Shown: positions 21,962 through 30,101, counted from the stretch's first letter. The stretch is DNA of 36,942 nt from Variovorax sp. WDL1 (GCF_001541225.1 NZ_LMTS01000049.1:90075-127016); one strand, 5' to 3'. Notes: generated by a model not told the origin, from the sequence alone. Translations and numbers: made by a program.

Positions 21962-22786
21962 ATGAACCCACCCGAGCCCTCACTGGTTGAATTCCGCGAT
22001 GTCCGTTTCGGCTACGGCGAACGCGCGATCCTCGACGGCGTCTCCTTCACCGTGCCCCGCGGCAAGGTGACGGCGCTCATGGGGGCTTCCGGCGGCGGCA
22101 AGACCACCGTGCTGCGCCTGGTTGGCGGCCAGGCGCGCGCGCAGCGCGGCGAGGTGCTGTTCGACGGCCAGGACATCGGCAAGATGGACAGCAATGCGCT
22201 CTATGCTGCGCGTCGCCGCATGGGCATGCTGTTCCAGTTCGGTGCCCTGTTCACCGACATGAGCGTGCTCGACAACGTCGCCTTCCCCTTGCGCGAGCAC
22301 ACGCGGCTGCCCGAGGCGCTGGTGCGCGACATCGTGCTCATGAAGCTCGACGCCGTCGGGCTGCGCGGCGCGCGCCACCTGATGCCCAGCGAGATCTCCG
22401 GCGGCATGGCGCGACGCGTGGCGCTGGCCCGGGCGATCGCGCTCGACCCCGACCTGGTCATGTACGACGAGCCCTTCGCTGGCCTCGACCCGATCTCGCT
22501 GGGCACCGCCGCCCGCCTGATCCGCCAGCTCAACGACACGCTGGGGCTGACCAGCGTCGTGGTTTCGCACGACCTGGAAGAGACCTTTCGCATCGCGGAT
22601 CACGTGATCATCCTGGCCAATGGGGGCATTGCAGCGCAGGGCCGGCCGCAAGAGGTGCGCCAGAGCAGCGATCCGCTGGTCCACCAGTTCGTCAATGCGC
22701 TGCCCGAGGGGCCGGTCCATTTCCATTACCCGGGCGTTCCGGTGGAGCAGGACTTCGGCAACAACGCCGGGGGAGGGCACGCATGA
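21962..22786 (+). CDS. mlaF: Phospholipid ABC transporter ATP-binding protein MlaF
   Basis: MlaF is the ATPase of the MlaFEDB inner-membrane complex that moves phospholipids between the inner membrane and periplasmic MlaC. The 274-residue product has Walker A GASGGGKTT (41-49), an FQFGALFTDMSVLDNVAFPL Q-loop region, the Mla-type signature SGGMARR (146-152), Walker B LVMYDEP (165-171) and the H-loop His203. The ATG at 21962 is preferred; an in-frame TTG two codons upstream adds nothing. No Shine-Dalgarno sequence is visible, perhaps because a hairpin occupies that region. It overlaps mlaE by ATGA and is the first gene of the operon. Confidence 0.96.
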   Translation: MNPPEPSLVEFRDVRFGYGERAILDGVSFTVPRGKVTALMGASGGGKTTVLRLVGGQARAQRGEVLFDGQDIGKMDSNALYAARRRMGMLFQFGALFTDMSVLDNVAFPLREHTRLPEALVRDIVLMKLDAVGLRGARHLMPSEISGGMARRVALARAIALDPDLVMYDEPFAGLDPISLGTAARLIRQLNDTLGLTSVVVSHDLEETFRIADHVIILANGGIAAQGRPQEVRQSSDPLVHQFVNALPEGPVHFHYPGVPVEQDFGNNAGGGHA

Positions 22787-23565
22787 GCTGGTACCGGCCG
22801 GCCGACGTGGGATTCGCCGCGCGTTCCAAGCTGGGCGATCTCGGCATGGGCGCGCGCCTGTTCCTGCGCCTCACGCTGCGCGGTGCGGCCAGCCTGCGCC
22901 GCTTCGGACTGGTACGCGACCAGATCCATTTTCTCGGCAACTATTCGCTCGCCATCATCGCCGTCTCGGGCCTCTTCGTCGGCTTCGTGCTGGGCCTGCA
23001 GGGCTACTACACATTGCAGCGCTACGGCTCCTCGGAGGCGCTGGGACTGCTCGTGGCACTGAGCCTGGTGCGCGAACTCGGCCCGGTGGTCTCGGCGCTG
23101 CTGTTCGCCGGCCGCGCAGGCACCTCCCTGACCGCGGAGATCGGGCTCATGAAGGCTGGCGAGCAGCTCAGCGCCATGGAAATGATGGCGGTCGACCCGG
23201 TGCAGCGCATCCTGGCGCCGCGCTTCTGGGCCGGCGTCATCACCATGCCCCTGCTGGCGGCCGTGTTCAGCGCGGTCGGCGTGATCGGCGGCTGGGTGGT
23301 CGGCGTGCTGATGATCGGCCTGGATTCAGGCGCGTTCTGGGGCCAGATGCAGGGCGGCGTCGATATCTGGAAGGACGTGGGCAACGGCGTGGTCAAGAGC
23401 ATCGTCTTCGGCTTCACCGTTACCTTCATCGCGCTGCTGCAGGGGTTCGGCGCGCAGCCGACGCCCGAGGGCGTGTCGCGCGCCACCACCCGCACCGTGG
23501 TGGTGGCCTCGCTCGCGGTCCTGGGACTCGACTTCCTGCTGACCGCGATGATGTTCAGTATCTAG
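22783..23565 (+). CDS. mlaE: Phospholipid ABC transporter permease MlaE
   Basis: MlaE is the permease subunit of the Mla complex in the inner membrane. The 260-residue product is of usual length. An amphipathic interface helix (LFLRLTLRGAASLRRFGLVRDQIHFLG) is followed by about five membrane helices. Family motifs are FVGFVLGLQGYYTLQRYGS, LVRELGPVVSALLFAGRAGTSLTAEIG (coupling helix contacting MlaF) and the Mla-type MMAVDPVQRILAPRFWAG. The ATG overlaps the mlaF stop (ATGA). It ends 16 bases before mlaD, which has AAGGG as ribosome binding site. Confidence 0.97.
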   Translation: MSWYRPADVGFAARSKLGDLGMGARLFLRLTLRGAASLRRFGLVRDQIHFLGNYSLAIIAVSGLFVGFVLGLQGYYTLQRYGSSEALGLLVALSLVRELGPVVSALLFAGRAGTSLTAEIGLMKAGEQLSAMEMMAVDPVQRILAPRFWAGVITMPLLAAVFSAVGVIGGWVVGVLMIGLDSGAFWGQMQGGVDIWKDVGNGVVKSIVFGFTVTFIALLQGFGAQPTPEGVSRATTRTVVVASLAVLGLDFLLTAMMFSI

Positions 23566-23581
23566 AAAACAAGGGCACGCC

Positions 23582-24070
23582 ATGCAACATTCCAAGAATG
23601 ACGTCTGGGTCGGCCTGTTCGTGCTTATCGGCGCGGCAGCGCTGCTGTTCCTCGCGCTCCAGTCCGCGAACCTGCTGAGCCTGAACTTCCAGAAGACCTA
23701 TTCCGTCAGCGCTCGTTTCGACAACATCGGCGGGTTGAAGCCGCAGACCGCGGTCAAGAGCGCGGGCGTGGTCGTCGGCCGCGTCGAATCGATCACGTTC
23801 GATGACAAGAATTTCCAGGCCAGCGTCACGCTGGCGTTGCAGAGCCGTTACAGTTTTCCCAAGGACAGCTCCCTCAAGATCCTGACCAGTGGCCTGCTCG
23901 GCGAGCAGTACATCGGGATCGAGGCGGGGGCCGAGGAGAAGACCCTCCAAGCCGGCGACACCATCACCTCGACGCAGTCGGCGGTGGTGCTGGAGAACCT
24001 GATTGGACAGTTTCTCTACAGCAAGGCGGCTGAGGGCAGCACGCCATCGGGCAACGGCAACAAGAAATGA
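23582..24070 (+). CDS. mlaD: Phospholipid transport MCE-domain protein MlaD
   Basis: MlaD forms the hexameric MCE ring on the periplasmic side of MlaE and passes lipid through its central pore. The 162-residue product has a short cytoplasmic N-terminus, one transmembrane helix (about 8-27), and a single MCE domain (about 38-118: VSARFDNIGGLKPQTAVKSAGVVVGRVESI, LLGEQYIGIEAG). A C-terminal helix carries SAVVLENLIGQFLYSKA, which lines the pore in the family. A short polar tail overlaps mlaA by ATGA. Confidence 0.96.
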   Translation: MQHSKNDVWVGLFVLIGAAALLFLALQSANLLSLNFQKTYSVSARFDNIGGLKPQTAVKSAGVVVGRVESITFDDKNFQASVTLALQSRYSFPKDSSLKILTSGLLGEQYIGIEAGAEEKTLQAGDTITSTQSAVVLENLIGQFLYSKAAEGSTPSGNGNKK

Positions 24071-24813
24071 AACCACGATCCCCCCTCGATCTGCCGTGCG
24101 TGCTGCGCGGCACCGCCCCGGCCCTGCGCTACCTGGGCGCCATTGCAGCGCTGGCACTGGCCACCGGCTGCGCCTCCGGGCCCAAGGCCAATCCGGCCGA
24201 CCCGTTCGAACCCTTCAACCGCGGCGTCATGCGCTTCAACGACGTCGTGGACGACGCCGTGCTGGTGCCGGCGGCGACGGCCTATCGCCGTGCGCTGCCT
24301 TCCGTCGTGCGCCGTGGGGTCAACAATTTCTTCGGCAACCTGTCCGATGTGTGGAGCTTTGCCAACAGCGTGTTGCAGCTCAAGCTGGAGCACAGTGCCC
24401 AGACCTTCATGCGCGTGAACGTCAACACCATCTTCGGGCTCGGCGGGCTGCTGGATATTGCCACCGAGGCCGGCATCGACCGCCATTCGGAAGACTTCGG
24501 CCAGACCCTCGGCCGATGGGGCGTGCCGAGCGGCCCGTACGTCGTGCTGCCGTTGCTGGGCTCTTCGACGCTGCGCGACACCGCGGCGTTGACGATCGAT
24601 CGGCAGGGCGACCTGCTCAACCAGATGCACGACGTGCGGTGGCGCAACTCGCTCTACTTTGTTCGCGTGATCGACGCGCGCTCCAACTATCTGCGTGCGA
24701 GCCAGCTGCTCGACGATGCGGCGCTCGACAAGTACACGTTCACGCGCGATGCCCATCTGCAGCGCCGAAAGAACGACGTGCATGACGGGGACTTGCCGAA
24801 CGAGGGCAATTGA
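24067..24813 (+). CDS. mlaA: Outer-membrane lipid-asymmetry lipoprotein MlaA (VacJ)
   Basis: MlaA sits as a ring in the inner leaflet of the outer membrane and removes misplaced phospholipids, handing them to MlaC. The 248-residue product has a lipoprotein signal peptide with Cys35 (LATGC). The family core follows: DPFEPFNRGVMRFNDVVDD, VRRGVNNFFGNLSDVWSFANSVLQLK, FGLGGLLDIATEAGI, DFGQTLGRWGVPSGPYVVLPLLGSSTLRD. In E. coli, mlaA (vacJ) is unlinked to mlaFEDCB; here it lies between mlaD and mlaC and overlaps mlaD by ATGA, so the outer- and inner-membrane parts are co-expressed. Confidence 0.96.
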   Translation: MKPRSPLDLPCVLRGTAPALRYLGAIAALALATGCASGPKANPADPFEPFNRGVMRFNDVVDDAVLVPAATAYRRALPSVVRRGVNNFFGNLSDVWSFANSVLQLKLEHSAQTFMRVNVNTIFGLGGLLDIATEAGIDRHSEDFGQTLGRWGVPSGPYVVLPLLGSSTLRDTAALTIDRQGDLLNQMHDVRWRNSLYFVRVIDARSNYLRASQLLDDAALDKYTFTRDAHLQRRKNDVHDGDLPNEGN

Positions 24814-24937
24814 CCATGTATCCGGCGCTTGCATCCCGTTGCGCGCTTTGCACGGGGGCCGGAACCCCATTGACAACCCTCTGCTCCAATTCTTCACGGG
24901 CCACATGGGCTCGAGACTTTCAACAAGGGAACCATCG

Positions 24938-25588
24938 ATGAATCAGATCCTGCAACGACGCTCCATTGGGCGCCTGATGCTGGCCGGCCTGCTGCTCGCA
25001 GGCGCCGCCGTCTTCGTGCGGCCTGTCCACGCCGCCGACGAGGCGCCGGACGCGCTGGTCAAGCGCCTGTCGACGGACGTGCTCGATACCATCAAGGCCG
25101 ACAAATCGATCAAGGCCGGCGACGTCAACAAGATCATGGTCCTGGTCGACACCAAGATCATGCCGAACGTCAACTTCCAGCGCATGACCGCATCCGCCGT
25201 CGGGCCGGCCTGGCGCCAGGCCACGCCCGAGCAGCAGCAGCGCCTGCAGGAAGAGTTCAAGAAGCTGCTGGTGCGCACCTATGCCGGGGCGCTCGACCAG
25301 GTCAGCGACCAGAGCGTGGCTGTGCGTCCCTTCCGCGGCTCGCCCGACGACAAGGAAGTGCTGGTGCGCACGGAAGTTCGCGGCGGCGGCGACCCGGTGC
25401 AGCTCGACTACCGTCTCGAGAAGACGCCTGGCGAGGCGGGCGGTTGGAAGATCTACAACCTCAACGTGCTCGGCGTGTGGCTGGTCGATACCTACCGCAG
25501 CCAGTTCGCGCAGGAGATCAACGCCAAGGGCATCGACGGCCTGATCGTCGCACTGACGGAGCGCAACAAGCGCAACGGCAAGGGTTGA
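24938..25588 (+). CDS. mlaC: Periplasmic phospholipid shuttle MlaC
   Basis: MlaC carries one phospholipid across the periplasm between MlaA and MlaD. The 216-residue product has a Sec signal peptide (cleavage after VHA, about residue 32) and the Tol-Tol-Ttg2 fold. Visible motifs are NKIMVLVDTKIMPNVNFQRMTASAVGPAWRQAT, QRLQEEFKKLLVRTYAGAL, VLVRTEVRGGGDPVQLDYRLEK, and WKIYNLNVLGVWLVDTYRSQFAQEI near the end. AAGGGA (24925-24930) precedes the ATG. The 124-base gap from mlaA contains an isolated TTGACA but no good -10, so the gene is probably expressed from the upstream operon promoter. Confidence 0.96.
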   Translation: MNQILQRRSIGRLMLAGLLLAGAAVFVRPVHAADEAPDALVKRLSTDVLDTIKADKSIKAGDVNKIMVLVDTKIMPNVNFQRMTASAVGPAWRQATPEQQQRLQEEFKKLLVRTYAGALDQVSDQSVAVRPFRGSPDDKEVLVRTEVRGGGDPVQLDYRLEKTPGEAGGWKIYNLNVLGVWLVDTYRSQFAQEINAKGIDGLIVALTERNKRNGKG

Positions 25589-25596
25589 GCCGCCCG

Positions 25597-25869
25597 ATGC
25601 TGGTCCTGCCGCCCAAGCTCACGCACGACGAGGCGCCCGCCTGCGTGCTCATGCTGCGGCAAGGGCTCGCGGGGCAGGCCGCATCGTCGACTGTGGTCGA
25701 CGCAAGTGCGCTCGCGCAGTTCGATTCCTCGGCGCTCGCGGTCCTGCTCGAATGCCGCCGCGAATCCAATGCGCTGGGCCGCGGCTTCGCAGTGAAGGGC
25801 TTGCCGCCGCGTCTGCGCGAACTCGCGTCGCTGTACGGCGTGGCGGGCCTTCTGCCCGCCGCGCCATGA
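25597..25869 (+). CDS. mlaB: STAS-domain protein MlaB
   Basis: MlaB is the small cytoplasmic STAS subunit that binds MlaF and stimulates the Mla transporter. The 90-residue product has the family core VVDASALAQFDSSALAVLLECRRES with the conserved Asp-Ser-Ser, then a strand (FAVKGLPPRL) and a final helix (LRELASLYGVAGLL). The ATG 8 bases after the mlaC stop is chosen because it gives the normal length. It completes the mlaFEDACB set. Confidence 0.9.
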   Translation: MLVLPPKLTHDEAPACVLMLRQGLAGQAASSTVVDASALAQFDSSALAVLLECRRESNALGRGFAVKGLPPRLRELASLYGVAGLLPAAP

Positions 25870-25933
25870 TCCAGCGGCCGAGGTGGGCCGGCAGGCCTTT
25901 GTCCCGCCCGAAAGCGGAAAAGCGGCAGGGCCC

Positions 25934-25939
25934 TAAAAT
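25934..25939 (+). promoter_or_regulatory. Candidate -10 element before the ABC ATPase gene
   Basis: TAAAAT lies 11 bases before the ATG at 25951, so the message would have a leader of only a few bases. No -35 match is evident. The 81-base gap after mlaB otherwise shows nothing. It suggests, weakly, that the ABC exporter pair has its own promoter. Confidence 0.3.
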
Positions 25940-25950
25940 CGCGGGCTCCC

Positions 25951-26898
25951 ATGCCTGCGATCTCCTTCCAATCGGTCTCCAAGACCTATCCTGCCTCGCG
26001 CCAGCAGCGTGCCGAGGGAAAACCCGGCCTGCGTGCCGTCGATGAGGTCACGTTCCAGATCGAGGAGGGCGAGTTCTTCGGTCTGCTGGGGCCCAACGGC
26101 GCCGGCAAGACCACGCTGATCAGCATGCTGGCCGGCCTGTCCAGGCCGAGCGCGGGCTCCATCAGCGTCCATGGCTTCGATGTGCAGCGCGACTATCGCC
26201 AGGCACGCCGCAAGCTCGGGGTGGTGCCGCAGGAGCTGGTCTTCGACCCCTTCTTCAATGTGCGCGAGTCCCTGCGCATCCAGTCGGGCTACTTCGGCAT
26301 CAAGGACAACGACGACTGGATCGACGAGCTGCTGAGCAGCCTCGGCCTGGCCGACAAGGCCGGCGCCAACATGCGCCAGCTCTCCGGCGGCATGAAGCGG
26401 CGCGTGCTGGTCGCCCAGGCGCTGGTGCACAAGCCGCCGGTGATCGTGCTGGACGAGCCCACGGCCGGCGTCGATGTGGAGCTGCGGCAGACGCTGTGGC
26501 AGTTCGTCGCCAAGCTCAACAAGCAGGGCAGCACGGTGCTGCTGACAACCCACTATCTCGAGGAAGCGGAGGCGCTGTGCCACCGCATCGCGATGCTCAA
26601 GCAGGGCCGGGTGATCGCGCTGGACCGCACCAGCGAGCTGCTGCGTTCGGCCGCCAGCAACGTGCTGCGCTTCAAGACCGACGGCATGCTGCCCTGGGAA
26701 CTGGCCCAGCACGCGCGCATCACGGGCCGGATCGTGCAGCTGCCGGCGCAGAACGCGCGCGAGGTCGAGCAATTGCTGGCCGCGATCCGCGAGGCCGGGC
26801 TGGACGTGGAAGATGTCGAGATGCGCAAAGCTGACCTCGAAGATGTGTTCATCGACCTGATGGCGGGCGAACAGACGCCCTTGGAGGTCGCCCGATGA
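25951..26898 (+). CDS. ABC-2 type transporter ATP-binding protein (YadG-like)
   Basis: A 315-residue ATPase of an exporter of the YadGH/ABC-2 type; the substrate is not known. Walker A GPNGAGKT is at 47-54, a Q-loop is in VVPQELVFDPFFNVRE, the signature LSGGMKRR at 144-151, Walker B VIVLDEP at 164-170, then TTHYLEEAEALC with the H-loop His. A C-terminal extension of about 90 residues ends in VEMRKADLEDVFIDLM, typical of this group. It lies between the mla genes and ibaG-murA, a position where many proteobacteria have no gene or only mlaB, and is followed by its permease. Confidence 0.92.
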   Translation: MPAISFQSVSKTYPASRQQRAEGKPGLRAVDEVTFQIEEGEFFGLLGPNGAGKTTLISMLAGLSRPSAGSISVHGFDVQRDYRQARRKLGVVPQELVFDPFFNVRESLRIQSGYFGIKDNDDWIDELLSSLGLADKAGANMRQLSGGMKRRVLVAQALVHKPPVIVLDEPTAGVDVELRQTLWQFVAKLNKQGSTVLLTTHYLEEAEALCHRIAMLKQGRVIALDRTSELLRSAASNVLRFKTDGMLPWELAQHARITGRIVQLPAQNAREVEQLLAAIREAGLDVEDVEMRKADLEDVFIDLMAGEQTPLEVAR

Positions 26899-26900
26899 AC

Positions 26901-26923
26901 GCCGGGCCGGGCCGCCCCAAGGG
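26901..26923 (-). repeat. Inverted half-copy of the intergenic palindromic repeat
   Basis: CCGGGCCGCCCCAAGG (26907-26922) is an exact 16-base reverse complement of 27796-27811 in the repeat before ibaG. The two therefore flank the permease gene in inverted orientation, about 0.9 kb apart. The CCCCCCGAGGGGG half is missing here. Confidence 0.55.
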
Positions 26924-26959
26924 CAGCGAGGACACGATGTGCCGAGCGTGGGGGCGCCC

Positions 26960-27727
26960 ATGATGGTTCACGCATTGGGCTGGCGCGCCCTGCTCTACAA
27001 GGAAACGCTGCGCTTCTGGAAGGTCGGCTTCCAGACCGTCGGCGCGCCGGTGCTCACCGCGTTGCTCTACCTGATGGTCTTCGGCCATGTGCTCGAAGGC
27101 CGCGTCACGGTCTACGGCTCCGTCAGCTACACGGCCTTCCTGGTGCCGGGCCTGGTGATGATGAGCGTGCTGCAGAACGCCTTCGCGAACAGTTCGTCGT
27201 CCATCATCCAGAGCAAGATCATGGGCAACCTGGTCTTCATCCTGCTCACGCCGCTGTCCCACTGGGGGTGGTTCCTGGCCTATGTGGGTTCTTCCATCGT
27301 GCGCGGGCTGGTGGTGGGGCTGGGCGTGTTCGCGGTGACGGCCTTCTTCGCCGTGCCGGGCTTCGTCGCGCCGTTGTGGATCGCGGTCTTTGCCTTCCTG
27401 GGCGCCGCCATCCTCGGCACGCTGGGGCTGATCGCCGGGCTCTGGGCCGAGAAGTTCGACCAGATGGCCGTGTTCCAGAACTTCCTGATCATGCCGATGA
27501 CCTTCCTCTCGGGCGTGTTCTATTCCATCCATTCGCTGCCCGCCTTCTGGCAGACGGTGAGCCACCTGAACCCCTTTTTCTACATGATCGACGGCTTCCG
27601 CTACGGCTTCTTCGGCGTCAGCGACATCTCGCCCTGGGTGAGCCTGGCCATCGTCGGCGGCGCCTGGCTGGTGGTGAGCGCGATCGCGGTCCACCTGCTG
27701 CGCATCGGCTACAAGATCCGGGGCTGA
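26960..27727 (+). CDS. ABC-2 type transporter permease (YadH-like)
   Basis: A 255-residue inner-membrane permease with about six hydrophobic helices, the partner of the preceding ATPase. Visible features are the family motif ALLYKETLRFWKVGFQTVGAPV before helix 1, SIIQSKIMGNLVFILLTPLSHW, LSGVFYSIHSLPAFWQTVSHLNPFFYMIDGFRYGFFG, and a final helix. That last stretch is characteristic of the YadH/ABC-2 family. The ATG at 26960 fits the family length; a GTG at 26939 in the same frame has a better Shine-Dalgarno sequence (GCGAGGA) and would add seven residues. It starts 61 bases after the ATPase stop. Confidence 0.92.
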   Translation: MMVHALGWRALLYKETLRFWKVGFQTVGAPVLTALLYLMVFGHVLEGRVTVYGSVSYTAFLVPGLVMMSVLQNAFANSSSSIIQSKIMGNLVFILLTPLSHWGWFLAYVGSSIVRGLVVGLGVFAVTAFFAVPGFVAPLWIAVFAFLGAAILGTLGLIAGLWAEKFDQMAVFQNFLIMPMTFLSGVFYSIHSLPAFWQTVSHLNPFFYMIDGFRYGFFGVSDISPWVSLAIVGGAWLVVSAIAVHLLRIGYKIRG

Positions 27728-27734
27728 GAATGTT

Positions 27735-27822
27735 GGCCCCCAGGCTTTTCACTCGCTGCGCTCGTGCAACGCCACCCCCCGAGGGGGCTGGGCCGCCTTG
27801 GGGCGGCCCGGCGGCGGCCCCC
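27735..27822 (+). repeat. Intergenic palindromic repeat, copy A
   Basis: The gap before ibaG contains two nested hairpins: CCCCC-CGA-GGGGG (27775-27787) and GGGCCGCC-TTGG-GGCGGCCC (27790-27809), the latter with perfect 8-base arms. The same layout starting from GCCCCCA and with the shared 14-mer CCCCCCGAGGGGGC recurs at 30026-30101. No gene is visible here. It looks like a dispersed REP-like family of Comamonadaceae genomes; that last point is recall. Confidence 0.65.
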
Positions 27823-27830
27823 TTCCCACT

Positions 27831-28073
27831 ATGACTGCCGAAGAGCTCCAATCCATCATCCAAGCCGGCCTGCCCTGCGAGCACATCACGCTCGAAGGCG
27901 ACGGCCGCCACTGGTACGCGACCATCGTTTCCACCGAGTTCGAGGGCAAGCGCGCGATCCAGCGACACCAGCGCGTCTATGCCACCCTCGGTGCCAAAAT
28001 GCACACCGACGAAGTGCATGCGCTCTCGATGAAGACCTTCACGCCCGCCGAATGGGCGGCTCAAAACTCCTAA
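27831..28073 (+). CDS. ibaG: BolA-family protein IbaG
   Basis: A small (80-residue) cytoplasmic BolA-like protein. BolA/IbaG proteins pair with monothiol glutaredoxins and take part in iron and acid stress responses. The fold signature is clear: an N-terminal helix ([13 protein letters not shown]), then [37 protein letters not shown], and [18 protein letters not shown]. Position directly before murA, after the mla genes, is the classical ibaG (yrbA) location, which favours IbaG over BolA proper. The ATG follows a repeat-filled gap with no Shine-Dalgarno sequence; the start is set by family length. Confidence 0.9.
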   Translation: MTAEELQSIIQAGLPCEHITLEGDGRHWYATIVSTEFEGKRAIQRHQRVYATLGAKMHTDEVHALSMKTFTPAEWAAQNS

Positions 28074-28092
28074 TTCGCTCGCTGGATCTTTC

Positions 28093-29379
28093 ATGGACAA
28101 ACTCCTGATTCGCGGCGGGCGCCAGCTCCGCGGCGAGGTGCTCATTTCCGGCGCGAAGAACGCGGCCCTGCCGGAGCTCTGCGCGGCGCTCCTGAGCGAT
28201 CGTCCCGTCACCCTGCACAACGTGCCGCGCCTCAACGACGTCACGACCATGCTCAAGCTGCTGCGCAACATGGGCGTGGCGGCCGAGCGCAACGACAACG
28301 GCACGGTGCATCTCGACGCCGGTGCGCTGCACACGCCCGAGGCGCCGTACGAACTGGTGAAGACGATGCGGGCCTCGGTTCTCGCGCTGGGCCCGCTGCT
28401 GGCCCGCTTCGGCAAGGCGCGGGTCTCGCTGCCGGGCGGCTGCGCCATCGGCTCGCGTCCGGTCGACCAGCACATCAAGGGCCTGCAGGCGATGGGCGCC
28501 GAGATCGTGGTCGAGCACGGCTACATGGTGGCGGGCCTCGCAGGCGGCCGCCGTCGCCTGCACGGCGCGCGCATCACCACCGACATGGTGACCGTCACCG
28601 GCACCGAGAACTTTCTGATGGCCGCGGCGCTCGCCGACGGCGAGACCGTGCTGGAGAACGCCGCGCAGGAACCCGAGATCACCGACCTGGCCGAGATGCT
28701 GATCGAGATGGGCGCGAAGATCGAAGGCCACGGTACCCGCCGCATCCGCATCCAGGGGGTGGAGAAGCTGGGCGGCTGCACCCACGGCGTGGTGGCCGAC
28801 CGCATCGAGGCCGGCACATTCCTGTGCGCCGTGGCCGCCACCGGGGGCGAGGTGCTCCTGCGCCACGGCCGTGCCGACCACCTCGACGCGGTGATCGAGA
28901 AGCTGCGCGAAGCCGGTGCGCAGGTGGAGGCGGTGGAAGAGGGCATTCGCGTGCGCAGCCAGGGCCGCCTGAAGGCGCAGAGCTTCCGCACCACCGAGTA
29001 CCCCGGCTTCCCGACCGACATGCAGGCCCAGTTCATGGCGCTCAACGTGATCGCCGAAGGCACCTCGACCGTGACCGAGACGATCTTCGAGAACCGATTC
29101 ATGCATGTCGACGAGATGCTGCGCCTGGGCGCCAGGATCCAGACCGACGGCAAGGTGGCGGTGATCGAGGGTGTGCGCCAGCTGTCCGGCGCCACCGTGA
29201 TGGCGACCGACCTGCGTGCTTCCGCCAGCCTGGTGATCGCCGGGCTGGTGGCCGAGGGCGAAACTTTGGTCGACCGCATCTACCACCTGGACCGCGGCTA
29301 CGACCGCATGGAAAGCAAGCTGCGCGGGCTGGGTGCCGACATCGAGCGCGTGGCCGGGCGGGCGGAGCACCAGCCGTGA
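28093..29379 (+). CDS. murA: UDP-N-acetylglucosamine 1-carboxyvinyltransferase MurA
   Basis: MurA transfers enolpyruvate from PEP to UDP-GlcNAc, the first committed step of peptidoglycan synthesis. The 428-residue product has [13 protein letters not shown] (K22, N23), the active-site loop [13 protein letters not shown] with Cys117 (the fosfomycin target), [15 protein letters not shown] and [14 protein letters not shown]. It is complete, slightly longer than the E. coli enzyme (419). It starts 19 bases after ibaG and shares GTGA with hisG. Confidence 0.98.
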   Translation: MDKLLIRGGRQLRGEVLISGAKNAALPELCAALLSDRPVTLHNVPRLNDVTTMLKLLRNMGVAAERNDNGTVHLDAGALHTPEAPYELVKTMRASVLALGPLLARFGKARVSLPGGCAIGSRPVDQHIKGLQAMGAEIVVEHGYMVAGLAGGRRRLHGARITTDMVTVTGTENFLMAAALADGETVLENAAQEPEITDLAEMLIEMGAKIEGHGTRRIRIQGVEKLGGCTHGVVADRIEAGTFLCAVAATGGEVLLRHGRADHLDAVIEKLREAGAQVEAVEEGIRVRSQGRLKAQSFRTTEYPGFPTDMQAQFMALNVIAEGTSTVTETIFENRFMHVDEMLRLGARIQTDGKVAVIEGVRQLSGATVMATDLRASASLVIAGLVAEGETLVDRIYHLDRGYDRMESKLRGLGADIERVAGRAEHQP

Positions 29380-30017
29380 TCACGCTCGCGTTGTCCAAGG
29401 GGCGCATCTTCGACGAGACCCTGCCGCTGCTGGCCGCCGCCGGCATCGAGGTCAGCGAGGATCCGGAAAAATCGCGCAAGCTGATCCTCGCCACCACCCG
29501 CCCCGAGGTGCGCGTGGTGCTGGTGCGGGCATCGGACGTGCCTACCTATGTGCAGTACGGCGGCGCGGACCTGGGTGTAACCGGCCTGGACGTGCTGCTC
29601 GAGCACGGCAACCAGGGCCTCTACCAGCCGCTCGACCTGCGCATCGCCGCCTGCCGCCTGAGCGTGGCGGTGCGCGCCGACTACGACTACGCCTCGGCCG
29701 TGCGCCAGGGCTCGCGCATCAAGGTCGCGACCAAGTACGTCGGCCTCGCACGCGAGTTCTTCGCCAGCAAGGGCGTGCACGTGGACCTGATCAAGCTCTA
29801 CGGCAGCATGGAGCTGGCGCCGCTCACCGGCCTGGCGGATGCCATCGTCGACCTGGTGTCGACCGGCAATACGCTCAAGGCCAACCACCTGGTCGAAGTC
29901 GAGCGCATCATGGACATCAGCGCGCGCCTGGTGGTCAACCAGGCCGCGCTCAAGCTCAAGCAGGCGCCGATCCGGCACATCATCGACGCCTTCGCCTCCG
30001 CCATCCCTTCCGCCTGA
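29376..30017 (+). CDS. hisG: ATP phosphoribosyltransferase, short form (HisG-S)
   Basis: HisG joins ATP and PRPP in the first step of histidine synthesis. At 213 residues this is the short form, which lacks the C-terminal regulatory domain and needs the HisRS-like partner HisZ for activity and histidine feedback. Motifs are [16 protein letters not shown] at the N-terminus, [16 protein letters not shown], and the PRPP loop [18 protein letters not shown]. The GTG start overlaps the murA stop (GTGA), which ties the his genes to the mla-ibaG-murA transcription unit. No hisZ occurs in the window. Confidence 0.96.
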   Translation: MITLALSKGRIFDETLPLLAAAGIEVSEDPEKSRKLILATTRPEVRVVLVRASDVPTYVQYGGADLGVTGLDVLLEHGNQGLYQPLDLRIAACRLSVAVRADYDYASAVRQGSRIKVATKYVGLAREFFASKGVHVDLIKLYGSMELAPLTGLADAIVDLVSTGNTLKANHLVEVERIMDISARLVVNQAALKLKQAPIRHIIDAFASAIPSA

Positions 30018-30025
30018 CATGAAAT

Positions 30026-30101
30026 GCCCCCACGCTCATCACGTCGTGTATCGCTGCCCCCCGAGGGGGCGCTCAGCGCCCTTCGGGCGGCCGGGCGGGC
30101 G
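30026..30101 (+). repeat. Intergenic palindromic repeat, copy B
   Basis: The hisG-hisD gap contains GCCCCC-CGA-GGGGGC (30056-30070) and GGGCGCT-C-AGCGCCC (30067-30081), which compete for the same bases, followed by GGGCGGCCGGGCGGGCG. It shares CCCCCCGAGGGGGC and the GCCCCCA start with copy A. It sits inside an operon, so it could affect mRNA processing or the hisG/hisD ratio. Confidence 0.65.

Noticed and set aside
24870..24875. TTGACA in the mlaA-mlaC gap as a promoter of mlaC
   Set aside because: The hexamer at 17-base spacing (TTCACG) does not resemble a -10, so I did not call a promoter.
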